Notes: generated from the letters alone by a model not told the origin. Counted from the first letter of the stretch, positions 40,455-50,530 are shown. The stretch is DNA of 64,000 nucleotides from CAYVOV01 sp964453525 (GCA_964453525.1 CAYVOV010000010.1:62001-126000), one strand, 5' to 3'. Program-made: numbers and translations.

Positions 40455-41642
40455 TCAGATAATTCCTTCCTGCTTCAGACTGGAGACATTGTCCGGGCTG
40501 AGACCCAGAAGCTGATTATAAACATAGTCATTGTGTTCACCAAGCTGCGGTGCATGACTTCTGATGCTGCCCGGCGTTAAGGACATCTTCATCGGGATAC
40601 CGGCTATTGGAATCTTACCCAGCCCCGGATACTCTATATGCTGAACCATATCACGGGCCTGCACCTGGGGGTCGGTCAGCAACTGGTCAATCGTTTGAAC
40701 CGGCTCACAGGGGACCCGGGCTTCTTCACATAGCTTTACCACTTCATCAACCGTCCTCTCCGCCACCCATGGTCCAACCACCTCATTTATAAGGTCGGCA
40801 TTATGGAAGCGGTCCATGTCACTACCGAATCTGGGGTCGTCAGCCATCTCCGGTCTACCGAATTTTTCTGTAAACCTGCGCCAGATGCTATTGGTGACTA
40901 CGGAAAGCACTACCCAGCCGTCTTTAGCCTCAAGGCAGGTATTGTAGGAGTGAAAACCGCGGTTTCCAATCTGTTTCCTTATCTCGCCGTAGAAATGATA
41001 AAGGAGGAGAGTTCCCATTGACTGAGAAATGAAGGTTGCCGTATCGTACAGTGAAACATCTATCGCCTGTCCTTTGCCCGTCTTCTGCCTGTGGAGAAGA
41101 GCGCTCAAGACGGCTACAGTGGTGAACAGGCCAGCAGAGACATCGACAAAAGGGATGCCGGTTTTAATCGGGTCGTCGCCCGGGAATCCGGTCAACACCA
41201 TACCGCCCGACCTCGCCTGGGCGGTACCGTCAAAGCCGGGCCTTTCTGCGTTCGGTCCGTACTGGCCGTAGCCGGAAAGCGCCGCTACAATTATCCCTTC
41301 ATTAATCACCTTAAGACGCTCGTAGTCCACTTCTGCGGCAATGGGAGCGCCCGGAGTATAATTGTGAAGCAGGACGTCCGAACGCCTGACCAGTTCTCCG
41401 AGAATTTCCCTGCCTTCCGGGGTATTTATTCGCAGCGTGGCGCACTTTTTGTTGCGGCAGATAACTTTATACAGCAGTGTTTCCCCGTCAGGTCCGCACT
41501 GCCCCCAGCTCCTGTCCGGTGCTCCCCTTGGCTCTTCAATCCTGATTACCTCGGCACCCATATCTCCAAGTATCATTCCGCATAACGGGCAGGCCTGGAA
41601 TCTGGACAAGTCCAGAACTCTAATACCTTCTAATGCGTCCAA
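40455..41642 (-). CDS. CaiB/BaiF family III CoA transferase
   Basis: A 395-aa class III CoA transferase. The N-terminus LEGIRVLDLSRFQACPLCGMILGDMGAEVIRIEEP is the usual CoA-site strand and loop, and the catalytic aspartate is in RPGFDGTAQARSGGM (about residue 137). A terminal motif GIPMKMSLTPGSIRSHAPQLGEHND is typical. Such enzymes move CoA between acids, for instance activating aromatic or C4-dicarboxylic acids. No acyl-CoA dehydrogenase or lyase is beside it. The nearby amidohydrolase and TPP/POR genes make a catabolic role likely. Substrate unknown. Confidence 0.88.
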   Translation of the reverse strand: MDALEGIRVLDLSRFQACPLCGMILGDMGAEVIRIEEPRGAPDRSWGQCGPDGETLLYKVICRNKKCATLRINTPEGREILGELVRRSDVLLHNYTPGAPIAAEVDYERLKVINEGIIVAALSGYGQYGPNAERPGFDGTAQARSGGMVLTGFPGDDPIKTGIPFVDVSAGLFTTVAVLSALLHRQKTGKGQAIDVSLYDTATFISQSMGTLLLYHFYGEIRKQIGNRGFHSYNTCLEAKDGWVVLSVVTNSIWRRFTEKFGRPEMADDPRFGSDMDRFHNADLINEVVGPWVAERTVDEVVKLCEEARVPCEPVQTIDQLLTDPQVQARDMVQHIEYPGLGKIPIAGIPMKMSLTPGSIRSHAPQLGEHNDYVYNQLLGLSPDNVSSLKQEGII

Positions 41643-42178
41643 TCCCCCGTATCTCCTTTCGGTTCAAGCGGATTTCTTTACTATATTGTTCCCAAACTCT
41701 GGGAGGTTATTTTAACTAAAGAACAGTCTAGGGTCTCGAGGTAACTCTGTCAAGATTGGCAAATGAGCACTACAGATTCCTGATTTTACGGTGTACCTGC
41801 TCCGATGGCTGCGTATATAACCGTAATGAATATTGAAATCGATATGGTGTTGTGATAGACTTTGTCAAACAGAACCGGAAGGTCAGTGATAGATGACTGA
41901 GATGTTCAAAGGCAGCAAAAGAAGAGTTATCGCCAGATAAAACTCCGGCAGCACAGTCCGTACCAAGTATAAAGCTGCCAACGGCAAATATTATTAATAT
42001 AGTTGTTCTGTTGCCACATTGAACGTTCCTGCAGTAACTCTCCCCTGCGTATCTAGAGTTTACCAAGCTTTTCCAGGACTGTTTTGCTTTCCATCTTCAC
42101 CCTTGGTTTTCAGATGAATGGTGCTGCCGCGGGCTGAAACCACCCCGCACAAAGTAACCGCTAAGGCAGGTGAGCACC
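41643..42178. other. 536-bp intergenic region between CoA transferase and Erm-like gene
   Basis: No reliable gene was found. A 98-codon minus-strand ORF here (42066-41770) is judged spurious. The right part may hold the promoter and a small leader of the Erm-like gene (42105-42141). Otherwise nothing was recognised. Confidence 0.4.
42105..42141 (+). promoter_or_regulatory. Possible leader hairpin and seven-codon ORF upstream of the Erm-like gene
   Basis: GGTTTTCAG (42105-42113) pairs with CTGAAACC (42134-42141) with one bulge. Between them is ATG AAT GGT GCT GCC GCG GGC TGA (42114-42137), ending in the 3' arm. Inducible erm genes often use such leader peptides, but no ribosome site is visible here. 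Confidence 0.25.
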
Positions 42179-43066
42179 ATGAATCACAATGAAGACAATT
42201 TCACAATAAAATATTCTCAGAACAGGATAGTAAACAAAGAGCTTATAGAAAGACTTATTAATCAGTCAGGTATTACGGCAGGCGACCTTGTATACGATAT
42301 CGGCGCCGGTTCTGGGGCAATCAGCGAGGTGTTACTGAAGAAGGGCGCCAGAGTGATTGCCTTTGAAAAGGATGAACGACTGTACCTTGAATGCAAGAGA
42401 AAATTCATTGACCAGGACAGGTTTGAATTGTACCTTGATGATTTCCTGATATGGAAAATCCCTCCGAAACAGAAATACAAAGTCTTTTCAAATATACCGT
42501 TCGTCCATACCGCTGATATCGTCAATAAGCTGCTTTACGCCAGTAATCCGCCGGAAGATTGCTATCTGGTAGTCCAGAAGGAAGCAGCGGAAAAGTATGC
42601 CGGCTTCCCTGCTGATACGCTGGCATCGCTGCTGATAAAGTCTTTGTTCTGGGTTGATATTATTTATCATTTTAAGAGGGAAGATTTCCGGCCGGTACCC
42701 TCGGTTGATATCGCTCTGCTACAGGCGGAACAGAGGAAATCCAGATTATTGCCGGACCGGCACTATGAATTATACCGGGATTTCGTGATATTCTGTCGCC
42801 AGGGAAAGAGTCGGACTATCAAGAAAGCGCTGAAACAGGTATTTACCTATTCACAGCTAAAGCAACTATCGAGGACACTAACAATCGATTACCGGTCCAG
42901 CCCGGTTTCGCTGAATTTTATGCAGTATCTGGGCCTTTTCCAGTTCTACCTGAGCCAGAATCCCGGGAATGCGGAGTTATTAATCAAGGGGGCGGGTGAC
43001 AGATTGCACAAACAACAGGTAAACAGAGTGAAAACGCACAGGACAAGAAAAAACAGATATTGGTAA
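42179..43066 (+). CDS. Erm-like rRNA adenine N-6-methyltransferase
   Basis: A 295-aa RsmA/Erm-fold methyltransferase. The N-terminal YSQNRIVNKELIERLI and SAM-binding VYDIGAGSGAISEVLLKKG, the Asp/Glu in IAFEKDERL, and the catalytic FSNIPFVHTADIV (Asn-Ile-Pro-Phe, as in Erm) point to the dimethyladenosine group. Against RsmA (KsgA), whose motif is NLPY, it looks more like Erm, which dimethylates A2058 of 23S rRNA and confers macrolide-lincosamide-streptogramin resistance. The C-terminus is longer than usual and basic. The ATG at 42179 has GGCAGGTG just before it. It is monocistronic. A housekeeping or self-protection role is possible in an environmental organism. Confidence 0.82.
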   Translation: MNHNEDNFTIKYSQNRIVNKELIERLINQSGITAGDLVYDIGAGSGAISEVLLKKGARVIAFEKDERLYLECKRKFIDQDRFELYLDDFLIWKIPPKQKYKVFSNIPFVHTADIVNKLLYASNPPEDCYLVVQKEAAEKYAGFPADTLASLLIKSLFWVDIIYHFKREDFRPVPSVDIALLQAEQRKSRLLPDRHYELYRDFVIFCRQGKSRTIKKALKQVFTYSQLKQLSRTLTIDYRSSPVSLNFMQYLGLFQFYLSQNPGNAELLIKGAGDRLHKQQVNRVKTHRTRKNRYW

Positions 43067-43186
43067 TACCGTTTGCGGATCAGATATTAATCCGTAACGA
43101 ATTTTGTCTCCGGATGCGCCTTTTTCCACTCCGCCCGGAGTATTGCAGATAGGGTGTGGATATCGATAAGAGTGCGATTTTCGCCG

Positions 43187-43582
43187 TCAATCACTGAGGG
43201 CAAAATAGAGTTCAATAAGTATAGCCAGTGTCTTAACCGATTGCTCTATTGTTGAAATATCGGTTTTCGAAGCAGCGGCACCACCGGTCTGTTTCTCAAG
43301 GTCATGTACGGAATCGGATATCAGCTTCCGCAGGTCTTCTATACCCGGCTTCTTTGTTAATGCGCTTACTTTTTCAATAACCTCGTCCTTTGCCACCAGC
43401 CTCAGTTGCTGTAGAGCCACTGATACACTGATTTCTTTCAAGCCCTGTCTGACACCCTGCGCTTTTTCCCGCTGTTCCTGGCGCTGCTTTTCGGCGTCCT
43501 CGAGGTCTTTTGCCTGCCGGGCAGTTTGCCGGGACAAACGCATCAGCTCATCAAGGCCGCTTTCACCGGATTCAGATTTCAT
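43187..43582 (-). CDS. Hypothetical coiled-coil protein
   Basis: A 131-aa charged protein of no recognised family. Residues about 20-55 (LMRLSRQTARQAKDLEDA and on) are strongly predicted coiled coil with Lys/Glu/Gln heptads, and a second helical part runs from 60 to 130. There are no cysteines, signal peptide or membrane segment. GGAGAG precedes the ATG by about 7 bases, supporting expression. It points toward the Erm-like gene, ending 120 bases away in convergent orientation. Confidence 0.6.
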   Translation of the reverse strand: MKSESGESGLDELMRLSRQTARQAKDLEDAEKQRQEQREKAQGVRQGLKEISVSVALQQLRLVAKDEVIEKVSALTKKPGIEDLRKLISDSVHDLEKQTGGAAASKTDISTIEQSVKTLAILIELYFALSD

Positions 43583-43884
43583 TTTCAGCTCTCCGTGAAT
43601 TACAGGTAATAATGCCGATACTTAACTATAGAACATTAGACAACTCAAAACAAGGAAACGACGCTTCTGGTCGCATTTGGTGGGTATTTTCTTGCCTTTT
43701 GGCTGGAGGGGGGTGTAAAGGGGAGAGGGGGTGTTAGCCGCCTCTTTAGCTTCCTTGAGGGCGGTGGGCGGGAATAGATAAACTAAATCGGGAGAGTATT
43801 TCATTCAATCAAAACTGAAAAGTACCAGAACTACAAAGTAACGTCCGGACAGTCATGAAAATGAGAATTTATATACTCCCATCA
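43583..43884. other. 302-bp gene-free stretch
   Basis: It holds a G-rich tract (about 43700-43735, GGAGGGGGGTGTAAAGGGGA) and no credible ORF, repeat or promoter that I can support. Confidence 0.4.
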
Positions 43885-44418
43885 CTACTTTGGGATTCCA
43901 TACGTACCGGTATTGGAATCAAGAAAGATTGGCAGATGCGGCGGATAGAAAGTAAACAGAATGAGAATAAATGCAAGAAGTATTATTAGAATAATTGATA
44001 TGACATTGAAATATCCGCGCAATTCAGTACGAGTCATTATGAAGTAACCTGTTACCTGACCTATAGCTATAGCCACAAGAAATATGATTATGTCAACTAT
44101 TAATATCTCCGTGCCGATGATAGCCGTGTAGCCATAGAAAACAAGCCCGGTAACAATCGGAATTATGTAGACAGCCGCCGCTTTTGCGGCCAGGAAGTTA
44201 TTTGCGTATTGACGTACGAATCGGTATTCCATCAAGGCAAAAAGGCATATTGGCCAGAAACCCAGCTTAAAGTGTTCCCAGACACTCTCATTGACAGAAG
44301 CAAACCATCCGACAAATGGAGACTCTCCCGACCATTCGAAAAGAAAATGTAATAAAGATCCAAGAAGAAATACAAAGATTATGCCTGATAATTCCCATTT
44401 CAGTACGATTCTTTTCAT
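43885..44418 (-). CDS. DUF6512 family integral membrane protein
   Basis: A 177-aa membrane protein with five to six hydrophobic segments (about residues 8-27, 54-62, 83-100, 104-124 and 136-159). The motif GSLLHFLFEWSGESPFVGWFASVNESVWEHFKLGFWP near the N-terminus is characteristic of the family, with conserved Glu, Asn and His in the membrane-facing part. No function is known to me. It lies 40 bases after an HsmA-like membrane gene on the same strand, so they may be cotranscribed. Confidence 0.75.
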   Translation of the reverse strand: MKRIVLKWELSGIIFVFLLGSLLHFLFEWSGESPFVGWFASVNESVWEHFKLGFWPICLFALMEYRFVRQYANNFLAAKAAAVYIIPIVTGLVFYGYTAIIGTEILIVDIIIFLVAIAIGQVTGYFIMTRTELRGYFNVISIILIILLAFILILFTFYPPHLPIFLDSNTGTYGIPK

Positions 44419-44458
44419 ATTAATATCCGGTATTTTCCCCCTACTTATTCTACAAAGA

Positions 44459-44830
44459 TTATCTCATGGAGACAAAGAAACCAGTCAGGTACGGCACCAG
44501 CCAGATTATCCATACCATCAGGCTGAAATGGTGGAAGTTGTTGATAGCCTTTTCATTCTTTAGCAGGAGAACGACAGTCGCCCAGACGGCGTGAATTAGC
44601 ATCAAAACAATTGCCAGTATTCCCGTTATAGAATGAATATTCACCCCGATCTGCACTGCCATGTCAAACATCATTCCGGTACCGGCAGTATCGAAAGCCA
44701 GTCCACCCCAGAAGAATAAAAGGTGCCAGCCCTTCAATTTACCGGCAAATCTTTCACTCCAGACGCCGATAGAGTAAAAGACCAGTGCCAGACTTATCAG
44801 AATTCCTGAGAGAATCAGTAGACCTGTCAC
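44459..44830 (-). CDS. HsmA-like (TIGR03987) membrane protein
   Basis: A 123-aa protein with four membrane helices (about 3-22, 40-58, 65-90 and 103-121) and the motifs GWHLLFFWGGLAFDTAGT, HSITGILAIVLMLIHAVWA and FHHFSLMVWIIWLVPYLTG, rich in conserved His. This matches my recollection of the TIGR03987/HsmA group of unknown role. It is followed by the DUF6512 gene 40 bases downstream. Confidence 0.7.
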   Translation of the reverse strand: MTGLLILSGILISLALVFYSIGVWSERFAGKLKGWHLLFFWGGLAFDTAGTGMMFDMAVQIGVNIHSITGILAIVLMLIHAVWATVVLLLKNEKAINNFHHFSLMVWIIWLVPYLTGFFVSMR

Positions 44831-44889
44831 AATACTTTTCTATCCGGTGACAACAGCAGATATAAAGGGGTGTAATGATTGGAAGCCAT

Positions 44890-45417
44890 CTAATACGTTT
44901 GCCAGCCTCTGCCCTGGCGTAAACCGCGTACGTATGCAGCCTGACCAAGATGCAGGGTCGCATCATTCATGATACTGATGAGACGTACTCCGACAGTGGG
45001 TAACGGCTTGAACCACGGTTCCTGTAGCTCTCTATCAAGGTCGGTCTTCGACAGGGTTTTAAAGTAATCCTTTGCCCGCTCCAGAACGGCACGGTGGTAG
45101 CCGACAAGTGTTTTCGTATCCGGACTCCTGAATGCCGCCACCTGTTCCTTGGTGTGACCGAAGCCAATATCACCTTCGTCGGCCGGCAGGCCGAACTTCT
45201 CATGCCACTTTTCACTTATCCATAGCTGGTCTTTCACCATCAGAGATGCTATCTGGGCATCTTCCTGTCGCGTCAGGTGCCAGGCTAACCAGCCGATGCT
45301 ATTACAGTCTTCACTGGGCTGCCAGCCAAGGTCATCCTGATTCAATCCGTCAAGTACGTGCTCCAGATATTCAAGAACTCGCCCGTAGCCGTCCGTCAGC
45401 AAATCATTCCATTCCAT
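44890..45417 (-). CDS. DinB-superfamily protein
   Basis: A 175-aa four-helix-bundle protein of the DinB/DUF664/YfiT group. Potential metal-binding histidines are in GWLAWHLTRQED (about residue 47) and in NDATLHLGQAAYVRG (about 158), with another in TLVGYHRAVLERAKD (about 127), giving the usual three-His site. Such proteins are often small thiol-dependent transferases or of unknown function. It starts with ATG at 45417 with GGGAGGAG just upstream. Nothing nearby suggests a substrate. Confidence 0.83.
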   Translation of the reverse strand: MEWNDLLTDGYGRVLEYLEHVLDGLNQDDLGWQPSEDCNSIGWLAWHLTRQEDAQIASLMVKDQLWISEKWHEKFGLPADEGDIGFGHTKEQVAAFRSPDTKTLVGYHRAVLERAKDYFKTLSKTDLDRELQEPWFKPLPTVGVRLISIMNDATLHLGQAAYVRGLRQGRGWQTY

Positions 45418-45535
45418 TTACTCCTCCCTGGGAAGTATTTATGTAAAGTATAACCGATCCCGGATAGCCGCTCTATCTGATAGTTTTTGAGGACACGGCG
45501 TGAGGAAATGTCTGTCTGGTCATCAGCAGTGTATT

Positions 45536-45805
45536 CTATTTGCTCTTCACTTTGCTTGGTCTGGACTTTGCTCTGGTACGATAAGTTATCTCGTCCTCAT
45601 AAAGGACAATCTCCTTATTACTGTCGCCGACCTGCACCGTGTACAGATAAAAAAGCTTGCCGGTTGGAGGTCTTATCCAGTAATAATTCGTAACCTTGCC
45701 GGTCATGCCCGCGTAGGGACTTAAGGCAGCTTCCCGGACGGACAGTCCCGGCTCAGTTACCGGTCTTATCAGTACTTCCTGACCAATATCATATATTGCC
45801 GGCAT
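45536..45805 (-). CDS. Hypothetical small basic protein
   Basis: An 89-aa protein beginning MPAIYDIGQEVLIRPV, with an SH3-like or KOW-like short beta pattern (GMTGKVTNYYWI, LYTVQVGDSNKEIVLYEDEI) and a basic tail KSRPSKVKSK. GGAG lies 7 bases before the ATG at 45805. The pattern suggests a small beta-barrel, but I recognise no named family. Confidence 0.6.
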   Translation of the reverse strand: MPAIYDIGQEVLIRPVTEPGLSVREAALSPYAGMTGKVTNYYWIRPPTGKLFYLYTVQVGDSNKEIVLYEDEITYRTRAKSRPSKVKSK

Positions 45806-46039
45806 CTTATCACTCCATAAGAGTATGCGGTGAATGATAACCGCCATTCAGCACTTTTGTCAAGTCCCCTTGCAGCCTGTGCCACAGATTTTTTTTGAAA
45901 AGATTTACATACTTTAAAAATAGTTTGCCTGAGAAATGAAAAATAAGTGAATTATTATGTACAGTCAATTGATGCAGCGATACCAACATTGATGATGTAT
46001 ATTTGACAAGAAGGTAACGGAAATACATAATCAAGCGAG

Positions 46040-49000
46040 GTGAGCATTCTTTCTCATTTCCATCCGAATATCGCCCGGTGGTTCCTGGAAGAGGTTGGAC
46101 AACCAACCGAGGTGCAGGAAGAAAGCTGGCAGAGAATTTCCGGGGGTGAGCATGTCCTCATCACGGCACCAACCGGAAGCGGTAAGACGCTGGCTGCGTT
46201 CCTCTGGGCAATTAATCAGCTGGTGACCGGGCAGTTTACCACAGGACACACCAGCATCCTGTATGTATCTCCCCTGAGAGCATTGAATAATGACATCCAG
46301 CGGAACCTGCTCGGGCCACTCAAGGAACTGAGAGAAGCCTTCAGGAAATCAGAGAAGCCCTTTCCGGAAATCCGCGTTCTGACCCGCAGCGGTGATACTC
46401 CGCAGACGGAACGGCACCAGATGCAGCGCCACCCACCGGAAATCCTCATCACTACACCGGAGAGCCTGAACCTGCTGCTCAGTTCCACCGGAGGCCGGTC
46501 AATCCTGAGGGGCCTCGCCACGGTAATTCTCGATGAAGTTCACGCCGTGTTCGGAAACAAGCGGGGCGTGCACCTGATGACGGCTGTGGAGCGACTTGTC
46601 TTGTTGTCTAGCGAGTTCCAGCGTGTTGCCCTATCGGCAACCATCCGCCCCCTGGAAACCGTGGCCGCTTTTATCGGCGGGTTCCGGGTCGAAGGAGACG
46701 CACATTCTCCGTATCACACACCACGGTCTGTCTCCATCGTGCGCTCCGATACAACGAAGCAGTATGACATTCGAGTACGGTTCCCCGAAGAAGCGGCGGA
46801 ACAGCCGGTACAGGATTCCATCTGGGAACCTCTGGTGAGACAATTCAAGGAAATAATCAGCAGAAACCACTCGACGCTGCTGTTCGCCAACGGTAGAAGG
46901 CTATGCGAGAAGCTGGCCCTCATGCTCAATGAGGAGGAAGAGCTACCGATAGCCTATGTGCACCACGGCTCCCTTTCCCGCGAGATACGCAACGAAGTCG
47001 AGCGCAAACTGAGAGAAGGTGAGCTTCGGGCAGTCGTAGCAACCAACTCCTTGGAGCTGGGCATTGATATCGGCTCGCTGGATGAGGTGATACTGGTACA
47101 GTCGCCACCCTCGGTCTCGTCGGCAATTCAGCGTGTCGGCCGGGCCGGCCACCAGGTAGGTGAGGTTTGCCGGGGCGAGATATTCCCCACGCACCCGCAT
47201 GACCTCCTGGAAGCGGCGGTGCTCGCCTCGGCCATACCGGAACATGACATGGAACTCACCGAGCCTGTCCTGTGTCCTCTTGACGTGCTGTCCCAGGTCA
47301 TCATCTCCATGGTTGGCGTTGAGAAATGGGACATTGCTGAACTCTATACGCGGGTTACCGCCAGCTACCCTTACCGTCACCTGAGCCGGGAGCAGTTCGA
47401 CCTTGTCCTGAACATGCTGGCCGGGCGTTATGCCGATGCCCGGATACGTGAGCTGAGGCAGCGTATCTCCATTGACCGGCTGGACAACACGGTGGTTGCC
47501 AGTAAGGGAGCCCTGCTGGCCCTGTACACATCGGGCGGTGTTATACCTGACCGCGGCTATTTCCACCTCCGTCATCAGGAGACCGGCGCTCTCATCGGGG
47601 AGCTTGACGAGGAGTTTGTCTGGGAAGCATCGACCGGCCAGACGTTTGCCCTGGGTACGCAGAACTGGAAAATCGAGCGCATAACACACAATGATGTCTT
47701 TGTGCTTCCCGGCAATCCCAGAATAATGGCAACGCCGTTCTGGAGGGGTGAGGAGAACTACCGCGACTTCCATTTCTCAGAGCGAATCGGCCAGTTCCTG
47801 GAGACTGCCGATGACAGTCTGGACGATGCCGCCTTTATAGATACTCTGCAACGTGACTGCCACATGGATTCCGCTGCATCGGAGCAACTGGTTGATTTCC
47901 TGAAGCGACAGAAGGAAAGGACAGGCTGCGACCTTCCTCACCGGCACCATATCGTGGTGGAGACTGTCAGCACGGGGCCGGGCGGAGTACCGGGAAACCA
48001 GCTCATACTGCACACTATCTGGGGAGGTCGGGTCAACCGCCCGTTTGCCATGGCGATGGATGCTGCCTGGGAAGACCGCTACGGTCAGAGATTGGAGATA
48101 TATACCGGCAACGACTGCATTGTGCTCCAGTTACCTCATGATGTCAGTGCTGATGAAGTGCTATCGCTGGTGTCCAGCGCAACCATCGAGCAACTTCTCA
48201 GGAAACGGCTGGAAGGCTCAGGGTTCTTCGGCGCCAGATTCCGTGAGTGTGCCGGCCGGGCATTACTCCTGACCCGCGGCAAAATCGGCCAGAGAATGCC
48301 GCTCTGGATGAACCGTATGCGCTCATTGAAGCTGCTTGATTCCGTTAGGCAGTACGATGACTTTCCCATCCTCCTGGAAGCGTGGCGTACCTGCCTGCGG
48401 GACGAATTCGACATGGAAAGTCTGCGGCAGGTGCTGACCGAGCTTGAGTCAGGAGCGATTCAATGGTCGGAGGCACATACCACCTATCCTAGCCCGATGG
48501 CACAGAGTCTCTCCTGGCAACAGACCAATCAGTACGTCTACATGACCGACGAACCGGCAGCGGGAACGGCTTCCCGGCTGCGCAGTGACCTCCTCAACCA
48601 CGTAGTCTTCACCCCCGGAATCCGTCCCGGTGTTGCCCGCGATCTGGTAGCACAGTTCGAGTTGAAGCGGCAGCGCCTGGCCCCCGGCTATTCACCGGAT
48701 ACACCGCGAGAGCTGGTAGACTGGGTCAAGGAACGGCTGCTGATTCCGGCTCTGGAATGGGAGCGCCTGTTGCAGGCGATGCACGACGACCACGAAACTG
48801 ATAACGATGAGTTGCTGAAATCCCTTGCCGAAAGACTGGTACGAGTCAAGCCGCCGGCAGCTTCGGAAGCGCTGGTAGTAGCCTTGGAAACCCTGCTCAG
48901 AATTACTCATGCCCTCTATGGAGGACAGGACGTAGCAATAGAACCGCTGACAGGCTCATCTGCTATACCGACCAAAATAGATGGTATGTCCGCTAACGTA

Positions 49001-50530
49001 GTAGAAGACCATGACGAAATCCTGACCGACGTACTGGCAGAGTGGTTGCAGTACTATGGTCCGGTCACCTATAACTTCGCCCAGACCACACTCGGCATTG
49101 AGAAGCAGCGCCTGTCCCTGGTGCTGGAAGACCTGATTGACTCTCAGAAGGTAATCGTGGGACCGCTGGTGACGGAAAGCACCGATGAATATATCTGTGA
49201 CAGTGAGAACTTCGAGGTAATGCTCAGGCTGGCGCGGGCAAGTGCCGTACCTGTCTTCGAGCCACTGGATGTGGAGTGGTTACCCCTCTTCTTGGCGTAC
49301 CACCAGGGATTGACTGACCCCGGAAATGATGTTGAGGATTTATTCCGGTGCATTGAGCAATTGCTCTGCCTGCCGGTGCCATCAGCGCTGTGGGAATCAG
49401 AAATCCTGCCGGCCAGGCTGCATCCGTATTCCACTTCCTGGCTGGACAGCGCCATGCAGGAAAGCGACCTCCGCTGGGTGGGCAGTGAAAAAAACCGCGC
49501 CGTCTTTTGCTTTGAGCCTGACCTGGACCTGATGCAGGAAGATGCAACAGACGTAATGGAGACCGTAGAATCGACTGGTGTGGATGTGGGGCTTACCGAT
49601 GTGTTCCCTAGTACCCTGGGCCGGTATGATTTTTCTACACTCCTCACTCTATCCGGGTTACACCCCGGTGAGCTGTCTGACCGGCTCTGGGAAGCTGTGT
49701 GGCAGGGAAAGGTCACCAATGATACCTTCGCCGCCCTCCGCCGGGGTATTCTGAACCGGTTCAAGGCACCGGAGATTGACGCTACTTCTACAGGCCGCCG
49801 TCATCGCGGTCGGCGGACTGGTGGTCGGGGTGGTTTCGCCCGCTGGAAGGGCTCGCTGCCCTACGCTGGTAACTGGTTCCTGCTTCCCGCTCCCGAACCG
49901 GACGGTGATTTGCTCGAGACCGAGGAGCGGATGAAGGACCGGGCAAGACTCCTGCTCGACCGCTACGGGATCCTCTTCCGCGAGCTACTGGAAAAGGAAC
50001 TGCCCGCTTTCCAGTGGAGGAATGTTTTCCGCGCCCTGCGGTTGATGGAACTTTCCGGGGAAGTTCTTGCCGGCTATTTCTTCCATGGCATTCCCGGGCC
50101 GCAGTTCATCTCGCACCAGGCTTTCCGCCGTCTGCAGCGGAGACTGCCCGAAGATACAGTCTACTGGATAAATGCCACTGACCCAGCATCCCTGTGTGGA
50201 ATTCAACTTGAGGCAATCAGAGGGTCTCTGCCGAAGCGTATTGCCGGTACGCACCTTGTCTACCGGGGTACCAGGTTAGTGGCAACATCAAGGCGGAACG
50301 GCCGGAATCTAATCTTTAATGTTCCTCCCGATGACCCACACCTGCCCGAATACATTAGTCCTCTGCGCCACCTGTTAACCAGACAGTTCCAGTCCGTACG
50401 CCGGATTACCATCGAGACCATCAATGATGAAGAAGCGGCGCGCAGCCCGTACCTGGATGTGCTACGGACAGCCTTCGATGTCACCATCGACTACAAGAGC
50501 GTGACACTCTACCGTCGCTACCTGGTGTAG
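46040..50530 (+). CDS. lhr: Lhr-family DEAD/DEAH-box helicase
   Basis: A 1496-aa superfamily 2 helicase of the large Lhr type. Motif I is APTGSGKTLAAFLW, motif II is ILDEVHAVFGNKRGVHL, motif III SAT (VALSATIRP), and motifs IV-VI include VATNSLELGIDIGSLDEVI and QRVGRAGHQ. After about residue 620 come the winged-helix, Lhr-specific core and a long C-terminal region, about 1400-1500 aa in total as in actinobacterial Lhr. It starts at the GTG at 46040 with only weak ribosome-site support. Lhr unwinds DNA:RNA and DNA duplexes in repair. It is monocistronic. Confidence 0.92.
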   Translation: MSILSHFHPNIARWFLEEVGQPTEVQEESWQRISGGEHVLITAPTGSGKTLAAFLWAINQLVTGQFTTGHTSILYVSPLRALNNDIQRNLLGPLKELREAFRKSEKPFPEIRVLTRSGDTPQTERHQMQRHPPEILITTPESLNLLLSSTGGRSILRGLATVILDEVHAVFGNKRGVHLMTAVERLVLLSSEFQRVALSATIRPLETVAAFIGGFRVEGDAHSPYHTPRSVSIVRSDTTKQYDIRVRFPEEAAEQPVQDSIWEPLVRQFKEIISRNHSTLLFANGRRLCEKLALMLNEEEELPIAYVHHGSLSREIRNEVERKLREGELRAVVATNSLELGIDIGSLDEVILVQSPPSVSSAIQRVGRAGHQVGEVCRGEIFPTHPHDLLEAAVLASAIPEHDMELTEPVLCPLDVLSQVIISMVGVEKWDIAELYTRVTASYPYRHLSREQFDLVLNMLAGRYADARIRELRQRISIDRLDNTVVASKGALLALYTSGGVIPDRGYFHLRHQETGALIGELDEEFVWEASTGQTFALGTQNWKIERITHNDVFVLPGNPRIMATPFWRGEENYRDFHFSERIGQFLETADDSLDDAAFIDTLQRDCHMDSAASEQLVDFLKRQKERTGCDLPHRHHIVVETVSTGPGGVPGNQLILHTIWGGRVNRPFAMAMDAAWEDRYGQRLEIYTGNDCIVLQLPHDVSADEVLSLVSSATIEQLLRKRLEGSGFFGARFRECAGRALLLTRGKIGQRMPLWMNRMRSLKLLDSVRQYDDFPILLEAWRTCLRDEFDMESLRQVLTELESGAIQWSEAHTTYPSPMAQSLSWQQTNQYVYMTDEPAAGTASRLRSDLLNHVVFTPGIRPGVARDLVAQFELKRQRLAPGYSPDTPRELVDWVKERLLIPALEWERLLQAMHDDHETDNDELLKSLAERLVRVKPPAASEALVVALETLLRITHALYGGQDVAIEPLTGSSAIPTKIDGMSANVVEDHDEILTDVLAEWLQYYGPVTYNFAQTTLGIEKQRLSLVLEDLIDSQKVIVGPLVTESTDEYICDSENFEVMLRLARASAVPVFEPLDVEWLPLFLAYHQGLTDPGNDVEDLFRCIEQLLCLPVPSALWESEILPARLHPYSTSWLDSAMQESDLRWVGSEKNRAVFCFEPDLDLMQEDATDVMETVESTGVDVGLTDVFPSTLGRYDFSTLLTLSGLHPGELSDRLWEAVWQGKVTNDTFAALRRGILNRFKAPEIDATSTGRRHRGRRTGGRGGFARWKGSLPYAGNWFLLPAPEPDGDLLETEERMKDRARLLLDRYGILFRELLEKELPAFQWRNVFRALRLMELSGEVLAGYFFHGIPGPQFISHQAFRRLQRRLPEDTVYWINATDPASLCGIQLEAIRGSLPKRIAGTHLVYRGTRLVATSRRNGRNLIFNVPPDDPHLPEYISPLRHLLTRQFQSVRRITIETINDEEAARSPYLDVLRTAFDVTIDYKSVTLYRRYLV

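Noticed and set aside
41770..42066. 98-codon minus-strand ORF between the CoA transferase and the Erm-like gene
   Set aside because: No ribosome site, no domain, unusual Cys/Ser/Thr-rich composition; considered noise in a gene-free stretch.
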